Assembly: GCA_018666235.1 (NCBI GenBank)
Contig: JABJAB010000044.1
Span: forward strand, 62,001 to 126,000
From: Ilumatobacter sp.
GTDB taxonomy: Bacteria > Actinomycetota > Acidimicrobiia > Acidimicrobiales > Ilumatobacteraceae
Direction: 5' to 3'
Length of the DNA: 64,000 bases
The notes under the pieces are model-generated. The model was given only the letters and a program-made list of their open reading frames with translations, was not told where the DNA came from and did not search any database. Below are positions 11,420 through 20,344 of this stretch, piece after piece; position 1 is the stretch's first letter; each line of letters begins with the position of its first letter. The position numbers and the translations under genes are program-made.

Positions 11420-12373
11420 GTGCGGAACGATCTCGCCCAGCTGGCGGAACAGCAGGACGGCGTCGTCAGCCGTCGCAACATGTTCGACCTTGGGCTGACG
11501 AAGGACATGATCAGCGGGTTGGTCCGGCGCGGCGTGCTGCGGCGCGTCGCGCCGCAGGTCTTTGTCATCTGCGGCGCTCCGACGACACGCCGCCAGCAGC
11601 TTCGGATCGGCCTCCTTGCGCTCGGTGACGAAAGCTGGATCAGCTTCGAGGCGGCCGCCGTCCTGCACGGCTTCGACCGCTCGCCCGATCACGCGGTCGA
11701 ATTCTCCGTGCTGCGATCAAATCGATCCCGACACATCCACGACTCGGTCCACACAACAAAGTGGATGCCGATGGGCGACCGCGTGCGCGTGGATGGGTTG
11801 CGAGTCACATCGGCCACCCGCACCATTCTCGATCTGGCCCTCGCCAGGTCGCCCCGAAGCCGCCTCGAGGCAGCCATCGACTCAGCCGTTCGCCTGCAAC
11901 TCTCCGCTCCGACTGTCATTGCTCGCCGACTTGAGACGCTGCGTGGTTCGGGACGATGGGGCGTTCGGACGATTGATGCGCTGCTTCCCGACTCGGGTGG
12001 ACACTCAATGCTCGAACGGCGATTCCTCGAACTTGTCCGCGAGGCCGGGCTTCCACGCCCGCGGACCCAGGTCGTTCACCGCAAGGGCAACCGACACATC
12101 GCTCGTGTCGACTTCCTGTTCGAGGACCACGGCATCGTCATCGAAGTCAACGGCCGCCGCGGTCACGCCTCAGACGCCGAGCGAGAGCGCGATGGGCAGC
12201 GGCGAGGGGAACTCACCGACCTCGGTCTCCTCGTCTATGAGTACACCTGGAATGAGATCACCAAGGATCCATACGGAGTCGCGCGCACCCTCCGCGAACG
12301 GCTCGCCGCCCATGACCGTTTGCGTACCCAAGGTGTGTCGCCGGCGCCACATACCGGGTACGCAAACGGGTAG
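11420..12373 (+). CDS. AbiEi-type HTH domain + DUF559 (Vsr/PD-(D/E)XK nuclease-like) protein
   Basis: A 317-residue protein. The N-terminal part (LAQLAEQQDGVVSRRNMFDLGLTK onward, to VAPQVFVICG) matches the winged-helix domain annotated as type IV toxin-antitoxin AbiEi antitoxin N-terminal. The C-terminal part (from about MLERRFLELV) matches DUF559, related to very-short-patch-repair endonucleases, with a possible nuclease core at ARVDFLF (Asp) and IVIEVNGR (Glu). No partner AbiEii toxin gene is next to it. The start is GTG at 11420, just before the first HTH helix; a longer frame runs from 11327 through the repeat and is unlikely. The last dozen or so codons up to the stop lie inside palindrome copy B. 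Function is unknown; DNA binding plus DNA cleavage is inferred. Confidence 0.8.
   Translation: MRNDLAQLAEQQDGVVSRRNMFDLGLTKDMISGLVRRGVLRRVAPQVFVICGAPTTRRQQLRIGLLALGDESWISFEAAAVLHGFDRSPDHAVEFSVLRSNRSRHIHDSVHTTKWMPMGDRVRVDGLRVTSATRTILDLALARSPRSRLEAAIDSAVRLQLSAPTVIARRLETLRGSGRWGVRTIDALLPDSGGHSMLERRFLELVREAGLPRPRTQVVHRKGNRHIARVDFLFEDHGIVIEVNGRRGHASDAERERDGQRRGELTDLGLLVYEYTWNEITKDPYGVARTLRERLAAHDRLRTQGVSPAPHTGYANG
12316..12369. repeat. Long palindromic repeat, copy B
   Basis: CCGTTTGCGTACCC (12316-12329) and GGGTACGCAAACGG (12356-12369) are identical to the arms of copy A, with a 26-base loop of different sequence that has its own GC-rich dyad around GCCGGC. It overlaps the 3' end of the DUF559 gene, whose stop codon is at 12371-12373, and lies immediately before the convergent glyA stop. 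Confidence 0.9.
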
Positions 12374-12378
12374 GAGAG

Positions 12379-13620
12379 TTAGTAGGCGGGGAACTTGGCG
12401 CAGAGAGCAGCGACGTCGAACTTGACCTCGGCGAGCGCGGCCGCGTCATCGACGTTGCGGAGCGCACGCGCAATCAACGCGGCGATCAGCGGCATCTCCG
12501 CTTCAGTCATCCCCTGCGTGGTGACCGACGGCGTACCGATACGCACGCCACTGGTGACGAACGGGCTGCGCGGGTCGTCGGGGATGGTGTTCTTGTTGAG
12601 CGTGATTCCGGCCTCGTCGAGGGTGGCTTGCGCAACCTTGCCGGTCAATTCCGCATCGAACGGCGTGAGGTCGACCACCATCAAGTGATTGTCGGTGCCG
12701 CCAGAGACGAGTCGAAAACCCTCGCTCGCCAATGCCGCAGCAAGCGTCGAGGCGTTCTTGACCACCTGGTGTGCGTACTCCGTGAACGACGGGTCAGCTG
12801 CCTCGCGGAAGGCAATTGCTTTGCCGGCGATGGCGTGTTCGAGCGGGCCACCCTGCCAGCCAGGGAACACGGCCTTGTCAATCGCCTTGGCGTGCTCGGC
12901 CTTGCTCAGGATGCAACCACCACGCGGTCCACGCAGGGTCTTGTGGGTGGTGAACGTGACCACGTCGGCGAACGGCACTGGGTTCGGGTGCGATCCCCCG
13001 GCGACAAGCCCGGCGAGGTGCGCGATGTCGAACATCAGCAGCGCACCAACCTCGTCGGCAATCGCCTTGAACGGCTCGGGGTCGAGGCGACGCGGGTACG
13101 ACGTCGTACCGGCCACGATCATCTTCGGACGATGTTCGAGCGCAAGTTCGCGGACATTGTCCATGTCAATGCGGTCCTCGGCACCGGTGCCGTACGCGAC
13201 GAAGTTGTACAGCAGCCCGGATGCGTTGACCGGAGATCCGTGCGTGAGGTGGCCACCGTGGTCGAGACTGAGGCCAAGAACGGTGTCACCAGGTGTGAGC
13301 AGTGCTTGGTACACACACATGTTGGCATTGGCACCCGAGTGCGGTTGCACGTTCGCATGCTCCGCGCCGAACAGTTCCTTGACCCGATCGATGGCGAGCT
13401 GTTCGATGTCGTCGACGATCGCGTTGCCGCCGTAGTACCTCTTGCCGGGGTACCCCTCGGAATATTTGTTTGTGAGCACCGAGCCCGTGGCAGCCATCAC
13501 TGCGGGCGACGTGAAGTTCTCGCTGGCGATCAACTGCAGGCCGGTGGTCTGGCGCTCGACTTCACGCGCGAGGAGCGACTGCACCTCGGTATCGGGATCG
13601 GTATCAGAAGGGAAGGGCAT
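12379..13620 (-). CDS. glyA: Serine hydroxymethyltransferase
   Basis: A 413-residue PLP enzyme converting serine and tetrahydrofolate to glycine and methylene-THF, in the cytoplasm. Motifs include LIASENF near the start, [24 protein letters not shown] and the PLP-lysine site [12 protein letters not shown]. The length is typical of bacterial SHMT. It ends 5 bp from the stop of the convergent DUF559 gene, so the two share almost no terminator space. It follows rpiB on the same strand. Confidence 0.97.
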   Translation of the reverse strand: MPFPSDTDPDTEVQSLLAREVERQTTGLQLIASENFTSPAVMAATGSVLTNKYSEGYPGKRYYGGNAIVDDIEQLAIDRVKELFGAEHANVQPHSGANANMCVYQALLTPGDTVLGLSLDHGGHLTHGSPVNASGLLYNFVAYGTGAEDRIDMDNVRELALEHRPKMIVAGTTSYPRRLDPEPFKAIADEVGALLMFDIAHLAGLVAGGSHPNPVPFADVVTFTTHKTLRGPRGGCILSKAEHAKAIDKAVFPGWQGGPLEHAIAGKAIAFREAADPSFTEYAHQVVKNASTLAAALASEGFRLVSGGTDNHLMVVDLTPFDAELTGKVAQATLDEAGITLNKNTIPDDPRSPFVTSGVRIGTPSVTTQGMTEAEMPLIAALIARALRNVDDAAALAEVKFDVAALCAKFPAY

Positions 13621-13688
13621 CGGAGATCCTTGTTTGAGAAACGTCGCAAGCGGGGCCTGACCCCATGTGTGACTCTATTTGCGACTCT

Positions 13689-14135
13689 TTAAAAGTTGGC
13701 TTCGAGTTCGGTGATCTGATCGACGCGGCGCTGGTGGCGGCCGCCTTCGAACGCTTGGGTCAAAAAGATCTGCACAACCTCTTCAGCGACGCCGGTGCCG
13801 ACAACACGCGCACCCATCGACAGCACATTGGCATCGTTGTGTTCACGCGCCATGCGCGCCGTGTAGAGACAGTTGCAGAGTGCTGCTCGAACACCTCGCA
13901 CCTTGTTTGCCGCCAATTGCTCGCCCTGGCCACTGCCCCCGAGGACGATGCCAAAGTCGGCGTCGCCGTCGCGAACAGTTCGTCCGACGCCAGCGCAGAT
14001 TTCGGGGTAGTCGACCGACTCAGTCGAGTGGGTCCCTTGGTCGTCGACGGAATGCCCGGCGGCCTCCATGAAGCCGATGAGGTGCTGTTTGAGTTCGTAG
14101 CCCGCGTGGTCGGAGCCGATTGCGATTCGTGCCAT
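13689..14135 (-). CDS. rpiB: Ribose-5-phosphate isomerase B
   Basis: A 148-residue RpiB/LacAB-family isomerase interconverting ribose-5-phosphate and ribulose-5-phosphate in the pentose phosphate pathway. Visible motifs: IAIGSDHAGYELK at the N-terminus, the GGSGQGEQLAANK phosphate loop, the Cys-containing ALCNCLYTARMARE segment and NVLSMGARVVG. It is 68 bp upstream of glyA on the same strand and is divergent from the thiolase-like gene across a 97-bp gap. Confidence 0.95.
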   Translation of the reverse strand: MARIAIGSDHAGYELKQHLIGFMEAAGHSVDDQGTHSTESVDYPEICAGVGRTVRDGDADFGIVLGGSGQGEQLAANKVRGVRAALCNCLYTARMAREHNDANVLSMGARVVGTGVAEEVVQIFLTQAFEGGRHQRRVDQITELEANF

Positions 14136-14232
14136 CGGTGGCGAGTGTAGGAGTCGTGCGCAGAGCGGCGCGCACCTCTTGACGAAACGTCCGGCTTGCA
14201 GCCGGAGGCGACGTGATTCATAGAGTCACGAT

Positions 14233-15741
14233 GTGACTCTCGACCCCCGTACCCCCGTCATCATCGGCGTCGGCCAATACAACCAACGCTCCGCCGGCAT
14301 CGAGGACGCGCTCAACCCCATCGAGTTGATGGAACAAGCCGTCTTGGCCGCATCCGATGATGCCGGCCTCGACGGCCCGCCGGCCGCCGACTCGGTGCGC
14401 GTTGTCAACATCATCGGGTGGCGGTTCCGGAACGCCCCGCGGTTCCTGGCGCAGCGGCTCGGGCTTGGCGGACCGGATCAGTCGGGTATTGAACTCGCCG
14501 AGTCGACGGCGGGCGGCAACAGCCCCCAGTCGCTGGTCAACGCGACCGCTGCTGAGATGCTCGCCGGCAAGGTCGATGTTGCAATCCTCGCTGGCGCTGA
14601 AGCGTTCAAGACCTTCATGCGGGCCCGCAAGCAAGACATCACGCTCGATTGGCCGAAGGCGGCCGACGACGACCTGCCGCGATACATCGGCAAGGAACTC
14701 AACATGAACCTGCCGGAGGAGCGCGACCGCGGCATCTTCATGCCGGTTCAGATCTACCCCATGTTCGAAACGGCGCTGCGGGCGCAGTCTGGGCGGACCG
14801 TTGCGGAACATCAGCAATTCCTCGGCGCGCTCTACGCCGGATTGAGCGACGTGGCCGCCGCGAATCCGAACGCCTGGATCCAACAGTCCAAGACCGCCGA
14901 CGAGATCACCACGGTCACCGACACCAACCGGATGATCGGCTTCCCGTACCCGAAGCTCATGAACTCGAACAACGACGTCGACATGGGCGCGGCCATCATC
15001 ATGTGCACGGTCGAAGCCGCCGAACGGATGGGCGTCAGTCGCGACAAGTGGGTGTTTCCCCACGCCGGTACCGACTCCCACGAGCATCCGTTCGTCTCGC
15101 ATCGCGACACCTTCGCTCGGACACCTGCGGTCGAACTCGGAGGCGCAATGGCCCTCGATCTCGCAGGCATCGACATCGACGACGTGTCGGTGCTCGATTT
15201 GTATTCGTGCTTCCCGTCGGCGGTGCAACTCGGGGCCCAGTCCCTTGGCGTCGACATCACGCCTGGCAGCGGTCGTCAATGGTCGCGGACGGGTGGACTG
15301 ACCTTCTGCGGAGGCCCCTGGAACAACTACGTGATGCATGCCATCGCGAGCGTCGTCGAAGACCTTCGGGAGCGACCCGGCGAGTACGGCCTCACGTGGG
15401 CCAACGGCGGGTACGCCACCAAGCACGCCTTCGGCATCTACAGCACCACTCCCCCCACCAACGCGTTCCGGCACGGCTCACCGCAGGCCGAGGTCGATGC
15501 GCTCCCGAAACGCGAGCTGGCATCCCCTGCCGACGCTGCGGGCGAGGCGACCATCGAGGCCTACTCCGTGATGTTCTCTCGCGACGGCGCACCTGAGACA
15601 GCCTTGGCGTCATGCCTCCTCGCAGACGGACGTCGCGCCTGGGGTACGTCCTCAGATTCGTCAATCGCCTCCGCGATGTGCGACGGCGAATGGGTCGGCG
15701 TCGGCTGCCATCTCGACCCTGACGGAGCGCTCTTGATCTAG
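14233..15741 (+). CDS. Thiolase-like protein (TLP1-type, acetyl-CoA acetyltransferase fold)
   Basis: A 502-residue protein with a thiolase fold (RTPVIIGVGQYNQR near the start; ESTAGGNSPQSLVNATAAEM; SVLDLYSCFPSAVQLGAQSLG; GGLTFCGGPWNNYVMHAI; GGYATKHAFGIYST) plus about 90 extra C-terminal residues, the layout of mycobacterial thiolase-like protein type 1 and its added OB-like domain. At the position where active thiolases have the nucleophilic Cys (CxS) this protein reads STAGGNS without Cys, so classical acyl transfer is doubtful, as reported for TLP1. The start is GTG at 14233. A role in lipid or CoA-ester metabolism is inferred. Confidence 0.8.
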   Translation: MTLDPRTPVIIGVGQYNQRSAGIEDALNPIELMEQAVLAASDDAGLDGPPAADSVRVVNIIGWRFRNAPRFLAQRLGLGGPDQSGIELAESTAGGNSPQSLVNATAAEMLAGKVDVAILAGAEAFKTFMRARKQDITLDWPKAADDDLPRYIGKELNMNLPEERDRGIFMPVQIYPMFETALRAQSGRTVAEHQQFLGALYAGLSDVAAANPNAWIQQSKTADEITTVTDTNRMIGFPYPKLMNSNNDVDMGAAIIMCTVEAAERMGVSRDKWVFPHAGTDSHEHPFVSHRDTFARTPAVELGGAMALDLAGIDIDDVSVLDLYSCFPSAVQLGAQSLGVDITPGSGRQWSRTGGLTFCGGPWNNYVMHAIASVVEDLRERPGEYGLTWANGGYATKHAFGIYSTTPPTNAFRHGSPQAEVDALPKRELASPADAAGEATIEAYSVMFSRDGAPETALASCLLADGRRAWGTSSDSSIASAMCDGEWVGVGCHLDPDGALLI

Positions 15742-15749
15742 ACGACGAG

Positions 15750-16607
15750 TCAGTCGCCAATGTCGTCGTTGCCCGAAAGAATCCCTCCGTCAGGGCAGAC
15801 GTTGGCCAGGTAGGCCTCGGTCAATGGGATCCTGGCGTCGGTGATCAAGGCCGGATCCTCGACGATCCCCAGTTGCGCATTCGAGAACGACGCGACCGCT
15901 GCGTCGAGCGCGGTTCCATCGATCGATGCAGGCACGACAACCTGCAGTTCCGGATCATCGACGCCCGCCTCAGTCAGCGCAGCGAGCCACACAGCGCGGA
16001 GCACCGTCGGTTCGATACCAGCGCCGATCAGGTCGGCTTCGGCCAATGTCGCACGGCCGAAGAACGGCCCGGCGAGGTCAGTCACCAGCGCAACGCGCTC
16101 TGGCTCGAGTTCAGGCGGGAGGTTCGCCTCCATCGTGTCCACCGCGGCCGTCACGGTGCTCGCGGCAATCACTTCAAATCGATACGCCTCATCGCGGTCA
16201 CCAATCGCCGACACCAGGCCGAGCGCCTGGAAGCTGCCGGCAAACTCGCTCCACGCTCGACAGAACACATCGCCGCTGTCGATGCCGGGCACCCCCGTCT
16301 CGGGAACCGGTTCGATCGCGGGTGTACTCGGCTGCGCCGACAAATCGAACTCGGTGGTCGACGGGGCGGTCTCGGCGTCACCGCCGGTCTGACCGTCACC
16401 TTCCTCACCAGCGTCGGGCGTCGGGACGAGGGCCTCGCTGCTGTCACTGGTCACCGACTCGCCACTCACCGGTGCAATGGGCTCGCCGGCGTCATCGTCG
16501 CCCCCGCTGCACGCCGCAAGCACGAGTACTGCGACGAGGGCACCAGCACGCAGCCGAGTGGCCTGTCGATCGGTGACCAACGCGACCGAGCGCGAGCGTT
16601 TCTCCAT
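15750..16607 (-). CDS. Putative secreted lipoprotein of unknown function
   Basis: A 285-residue protein with a basic N-terminus, a hydrophobic stretch (GALVAVLVLAAC) ending in a lipobox cysteine, and then a long Asp/Glu/Gly/Ser/Thr-rich linker (about residues 35-105). The folded part begins around VFCRAWSEFAGSFQALG and has a second cysteine near the C-terminus (NVCPDGG). I do not recognise a domain family. It is convergent with the thiolase-like gene (8 bp apart) and divergent from the nucleoside hydrolase gene across only 26 bp. Confidence 0.7.
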   Translation of the reverse strand: MEKRSRSVALVTDRQATRLRAGALVAVLVLAACSGGDDDAGEPIAPVSGESVTSDSSEALVPTPDAGEEGDGQTGGDAETAPSTTEFDLSAQPSTPAIEPVPETGVPGIDSGDVFCRAWSEFAGSFQALGLVSAIGDRDEAYRFEVIAASTVTAAVDTMEANLPPELEPERVALVTDLAGPFFGRATLAEADLIGAGIEPTVLRAVWLAALTEAGVDDPELQVVVPASIDGTALDAAVASFSNAQLGIVEDPALITDARIPLTEAYLANVCPDGGILSGNDDIGD

Positions 16608-16633
16608 GCCGACAGTGTGGCCCGTCAGCTGGC

Positions 16634-17602
16634 ATGCTCGGCGTCATGTCGGCTGCAACTGATCCATCACTCCGCCCCAGAGTGCTCCTCGACTGCGACC
16701 CAGGCCATGACGACGCAATCGCCATCGTGGTGGCCGCCCGCAACACGGACTTGGTCGGCATCACCACCGTCGCAGGGAATGCCCCTCTCACCAGCACGAC
16801 CCACAACGCGCTGGTCATGCGCGACCTGCTGGGCATCGACGTCGAGGTGCACTCGGGTTCCAGTCGACCGCTCGTGGGCGAACCCAAACATGCCGGACAT
16901 GTGCACGGCGAGAGTGGCCTCGATGGCGCTGACCTCCCCGAATCAACCACTCCCCTCGACGGAACCGATGCCGTGCAGTTCATCGTCGATGCCTGCCATC
17001 AACACGACAACCTGTGGCTTGTCCCGGTTGGCCCCCAGACCAACATTGCCCTCGCCTTGCAGAAGGACCCGACCATCGCGCAACGCATCGCCGGGATCTC
17101 ACTGATGGGCGGCGGCTCATTCGGCAACCGCAGCACGATGGGTGAGTTCAATATTTGGGCCGACCCCGAAGCAGCACAGATCGTGTTCGCCAGTGGTGCG
17201 CCCATGATCATGGCGGGCCTCGACGTCACGCACCAGTTCCAGGCAACGCCGACCCGTATCGAACGGCTCCGCGCAATCGACGGGACGCTGGCAACCACAC
17301 TCGCCGACCTGCTCGTGTTCTTCTCGATGATGTACCAGCGCAACCACGACGAGGGCCACCTGCAGGGCGGAGCGATGCACGACCCACTCGCCGTGCTCGC
17401 GCTCACGCACCCCACGCTGTTCGAACGAGTCAATCGACACGTGGTGGTCGAAACCCAGGGCGAATACACCCGCGGCATGACCGTCATCGACGAGCGTCGT
17501 CTGATCGAACGCAAGGCGGCCAATGTCGCCGTGCTGACCCATGTCGACGCTGACGCTGCCTTTGACCTCGTTGCCGAGGCGGTTGCTCACTTCACTCCCT
17601 GA
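16634..17602 (+). CDS. Inosine/uridine-preferring nucleoside hydrolase
   Basis: A 322-residue member of the nucleoside hydrolase family, which splits the N-glycosidic bond of ribonucleosides to base and ribose. The calcium-binding signature is present as LLDCDPGHDDAIA near the N-terminus, with NAPLTSTTHNAL, PVGPQTNIALAL, ISLMGGG and the C-terminal MHDPLAVLAL (metal-ligand Asp) further on. A second ATG four codons downstream (16646) is an alternative start. The tight divergence from the lipoprotein gene leaves little room for two leaders. Confidence 0.92.
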   Translation: MLGVMSAATDPSLRPRVLLDCDPGHDDAIAIVVAARNTDLVGITTVAGNAPLTSTTHNALVMRDLLGIDVEVHSGSSRPLVGEPKHAGHVHGESGLDGADLPESTTPLDGTDAVQFIVDACHQHDNLWLVPVGPQTNIALALQKDPTIAQRIAGISLMGGGSFGNRSTMGEFNIWADPEAAQIVFASGAPMIMAGLDVTHQFQATPTRIERLRAIDGTLATTLADLLVFFSMMYQRNHDEGHLQGGAMHDPLAVLALTHPTLFERVNRHVVVETQGEYTRGMTVIDERRLIERKAANVAVLTHVDADAAFDLVAEAVAHFTP

Positions 17603-17647
17603 TCGAAGGTCAGAGGCCGGAGGCGCCCACTCCGTAGTGTGGGCGCC

Positions 17648-19792
17648 GTGACCACGACGCTTCCCGACGGCACGATCGACGCCGACGACACCTTCCCTCG
17701 CCAACACGCCAGGACGCAGCGATTCACGCTCGGCGCTCCTCGCGACATCACCGTGTCAGCCGATGGTGAACGCGTGATCTTTCTGCGCAGCGCCAGTGGT
17801 TCGGACTCGGTGAATGCGCTGTGGGTACTCGATGTTGCATCGGGGATGGAACGATTGGTCGGCGATCCGCGGATGCTGCTGGCAACCGACGACGGCGGTG
17901 ACCTTCCCCCTGAGGAACGTGCCCGGCGAGAGCGAACGCGAGAGAGCGGCGGCGGCATCACCGCGTACGCGACTGACCATGCCGGCAAGGTCGCTGCATT
18001 CGCACTGAGTGGACGATTGTTCGCGGCCGGCCTGCTGAGCGGGTTTGCTCGCCCGATCGACGTCGCCGGGCCGGTGTTCGACCCTCGACCCGATCCGACC
18101 GCCCGGAGAATCGCCTATTCGAGCGGACGGCTGTTGTGTCTTGCCGAACTCGACGGAACATGGCGCGTCCTCGCCGGAGGCGACCCAAAGGAAGCCGACA
18201 CCGTGACATGGGGCAGCGCCGATTTCATCGCTGCCGAAGAGATGCACCGCTTCCGCGGTTATTGGTGGAGTCCCGACGGCAACACGATCGCCACCTGCCG
18301 CGTCGACACCGCGCCTGTCTCGGAGTGGAACATTGCCGACCCGGCCAACCCGGCCACACCCTCCCGCACCGTGCGATATCCCGCAGCGGGTACGGACAAC
18401 GCCACCGTCTCGCTCCACCTCCTCGGCTTGAACGGATCGCGCACCGACGTCGACTGGGATCACGAGTTCTTCCCGTACATCGCTTCGGTCAACTGGACCA
18501 CGGCGGGTCTCGTCATGCACGTCCAGTCGCGTGACCAGCGCGGCACCATGACCTTGCAGGTGGACGAGATCACCGGCGAAACCGAGGTCCTCGACCACGA
18601 CTACGACGACGCGTGGGTCGAATTGGTGCCAGGGACGCCACGCCTCCTCAACGACGGAACGCTCGTCGCCGCAGCGGATCGCGACGGAGCGCGACGGTTG
18701 TTGGTCTCCGGCGAACCGGTGACTCCAACAGACCTCCAAGTGCGGTCGGTGCTCTCGGCGACACCGAACGCGATCACGTTCACGGCCAACGCCATCGGTG
18801 ACGCCACGTCACTCCACGTTTGGCGTCGCCACGCTGACGGGCGGCTTGTGGCACTCACCGATGAACCCGGGGTGCACTGGATGACCGAGGGCGGCTCGAC
18901 GACCGTGGTGCGATCGGCATCGATGGATGAACCCGGAGCCACCGTCACGGTCAGCAGCGCCAACGACACCACGCCGGCGCACACCATCGAATCGTTCGCC
19001 GAATCCCCACTCGTTGCACCCAACATCCAGTTCTTCCGGACGGACGAGACCGGACTCAGCGTTGCACTCCTGCTCCCTCACGATCATGCGACGACGTATG
19101 GCGGCGGCCGGTTGCCAGTTCTTCTCGATCCGTACGGCGGCCCTCACGCGTTGCGCGTCCAGTGCGCCAACAATGCCTTCGTCGCCTCGCAGTGGTTTGC
19201 CGACCAAGGCTTCGCCGTGGTGGTGACGGACGGGCGCGGCACACCGGGCCGGGGTTCGGAGTGGGAACGCGCAGTGAGCGGCGACCTGGCGACTGTGCCC
19301 CTCAATGACCAGATCGAGGCGTTGCAGTTCGTCGCGAGAGAGACATCTCACCTCGATCTCCGGCGCGTGGCGATCCGCGGCTGGAGTTTCGGCGGCTATC
19401 TCGCGGCCCTCGCCGTGCTCCGCCGACCGGACGTGTTCCACACAGCAATCGCTGGCGCGCCGGTCACCGAATGGCGGCTGTATGACACGCACTACACCGA
19501 GCGGTATCTCGGAGACCCCAACACGCAGAGCGAGCAGTACGACGCAAGTTCGTTACTTCCGCTCGCCAGCGATCTCCAACGTCCACTCCTACTGATCCAC
19601 GGACTGGCCGACGACAACGTTGTCGCTGCGCACACATTGCAGCTCTCGTCAGCGCTCCTCGCCGCCGGACGGACCCATGAGGTGTTGCCGCTCGTCGGCG
19701 TCACCCACATGACGCCCCAGGAACAGGTGGCAGAAAACCTGCTGCTCCATCAGCTCGACTTCCTGCGTAGATCACTTCCATCTCCGACGTGA
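17648..19792 (+). CDS. Prolyl oligopeptidase family serine peptidase (S9, DPP IV-like)
   Basis: A protein of about 714 residues with an N-terminal beta-propeller (DPP IV N-terminal region, repeated WSPDG-type blades) and a C-terminal alpha/beta-hydrolase domain. Counting from a possible GTG at 17639, the catalytic triad reads Ser583 in GWSFGG, Asp658 in LADDNV and His690 in VTHM. A Glu pair in the propeller (AAEEMHRFRGYWWSPDG) matches the EE motif that binds the free N-terminus in dipeptidyl peptidases. GTG at 17648 (MTTTLPDG) is my preferred start; neither GTG has a strong Shine-Dalgarno. No signal peptide is seen, so a cytoplasmic peptidase is likely. Confidence 0.9.
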   Translation: MTTTLPDGTIDADDTFPRQHARTQRFTLGAPRDITVSADGERVIFLRSASGSDSVNALWVLDVASGMERLVGDPRMLLATDDGGDLPPEERARRERTRESGGGITAYATDHAGKVAAFALSGRLFAAGLLSGFARPIDVAGPVFDPRPDPTARRIAYSSGRLLCLAELDGTWRVLAGGDPKEADTVTWGSADFIAAEEMHRFRGYWWSPDGNTIATCRVDTAPVSEWNIADPANPATPSRTVRYPAAGTDNATVSLHLLGLNGSRTDVDWDHEFFPYIASVNWTTAGLVMHVQSRDQRGTMTLQVDEITGETEVLDHDYDDAWVELVPGTPRLLNDGTLVAAADRDGARRLLVSGEPVTPTDLQVRSVLSATPNAITFTANAIGDATSLHVWRRHADGRLVALTDEPGVHWMTEGGSTTVVRSASMDEPGATVTVSSANDTTPAHTIESFAESPLVAPNIQFFRTDETGLSVALLLPHDHATTYGGGRLPVLLDPYGGPHALRVQCANNAFVASQWFADQGFAVVVTDGRGTPGRGSEWERAVSGDLATVPLNDQIEALQFVARETSHLDLRRVAIRGWSFGGYLAALAVLRRPDVFHTAIAGAPVTEWRLYDTHYTERYLGDPNTQSEQYDASSLLPLASDLQRPLLLIHGLADDNVVAAHTLQLSSALLAAGRTHEVLPLVGVTHMTPQEQVAENLLLHQLDFLRRSLPSPT

Positions 19793-19828
19793 CTGTGCAC
19801 ACCTCAGCCGAAGCCGTCACCATCCCAA

Positions 19829-19876
19829 GATGAATCCAAGATGAAATCGAGGATGAAACGGCGGATGAAGGATGAA
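19829..19876. repeat. Phased GATGAA repeats upstream of the TerB-like gene
   Basis: The hexamer GATGAA occurs five times on the plus strand, starting at 19829, 19840, 19852, 19864 and 19871. The first four are 11-12 bases apart, close to one helical turn. The array ends 45 bp before the ATG of the TerB-like gene. It may be a regulatory site or degenerate sequence. Confidence 0.5.
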
Positions 19877-19921
19877 AGCGAAACGGACGGCGACGGGCGT
19901 GTGGTCTAACGTCGCCCCGGT

Positions 19922-20317
19922 ATGAATGATCGCCTCCTCGAGCTGTACCGCGGCGTCGCCGTCCACGCCACCGCCAACCTGGAGCACCAGGCCGCCCTGG
20001 AACTGCTGGTGCTGGTGATGCTTGCCGATCAGGACATCGCCGACGAGGAGGTCGAACTCGTCCGCGAGATCAGCACCGAGTGGCGAGACGACGAATTTGC
20101 GTTCGAGGAGTACCTCCGGCCTGCGATCGAAGAGGCACGTCAAGCCATTGAGCACGATCGAGTCGAAGAATTCCTCGACTCGATCGACGGGCGGATCAGT
20201 AGCCGCGTATTGCGATCTGCCCTCTTCTCAGCGGCTCGCGAGGTCGCGGGCGTCGATGACGAGGTGAGCCCGGAAGAAGGTTCCCTGCTCTCCCAAATTG
20301 CCGTCCGCTTCGTCTGA
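19922..20317 (+). CDS. TerB-like (tellurite resistance TerB family) protein
   Basis: A 131-residue all-helical protein. The segment LELLVLVMLADQDIADEEVELVREI and, later, AREVAGVDDEVSPEEGSLLSQIAVRF are the two acidic helix-loop repeats typical of the TerB/DjlA metal-binding fold. No other ter genes are nearby, so a tellurite role should not be assumed. It is convergent with prmC (27 bp between stops). Confidence 0.75.
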   Translation: MNDRLLELYRGVAVHATANLEHQAALELLVLVMLADQDIADEEVELVREISTEWRDDEFAFEEYLRPAIEEARQAIEHDRVEEFLDSIDGRISSRVLRSALFSAAREVAGVDDEVSPEEGSLLSQIAVRFV

Positions 20318-20344
20318 CCGGAACGGGAAACTAATGGCCTGGGC

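Noticed and set aside
10104..11498. Long plus-strand frame opposite the WecA-like gene
   Set aside because: Composition is Arg/Glu/His-rich without any recognisable fold; the minus strand encodes clear transferase motifs.
14218..15474. Minus-strand frame of about 400 codons opposite the thiolase-like gene
   Set aside because: No conserved motif and an antisense codon pattern; the plus strand has the thiolase fold.
19922..20317. Tellurite resistance operon
   Set aside because: Only a TerB-fold protein is present; no TerC, TerD or TerZ genes are nearby.
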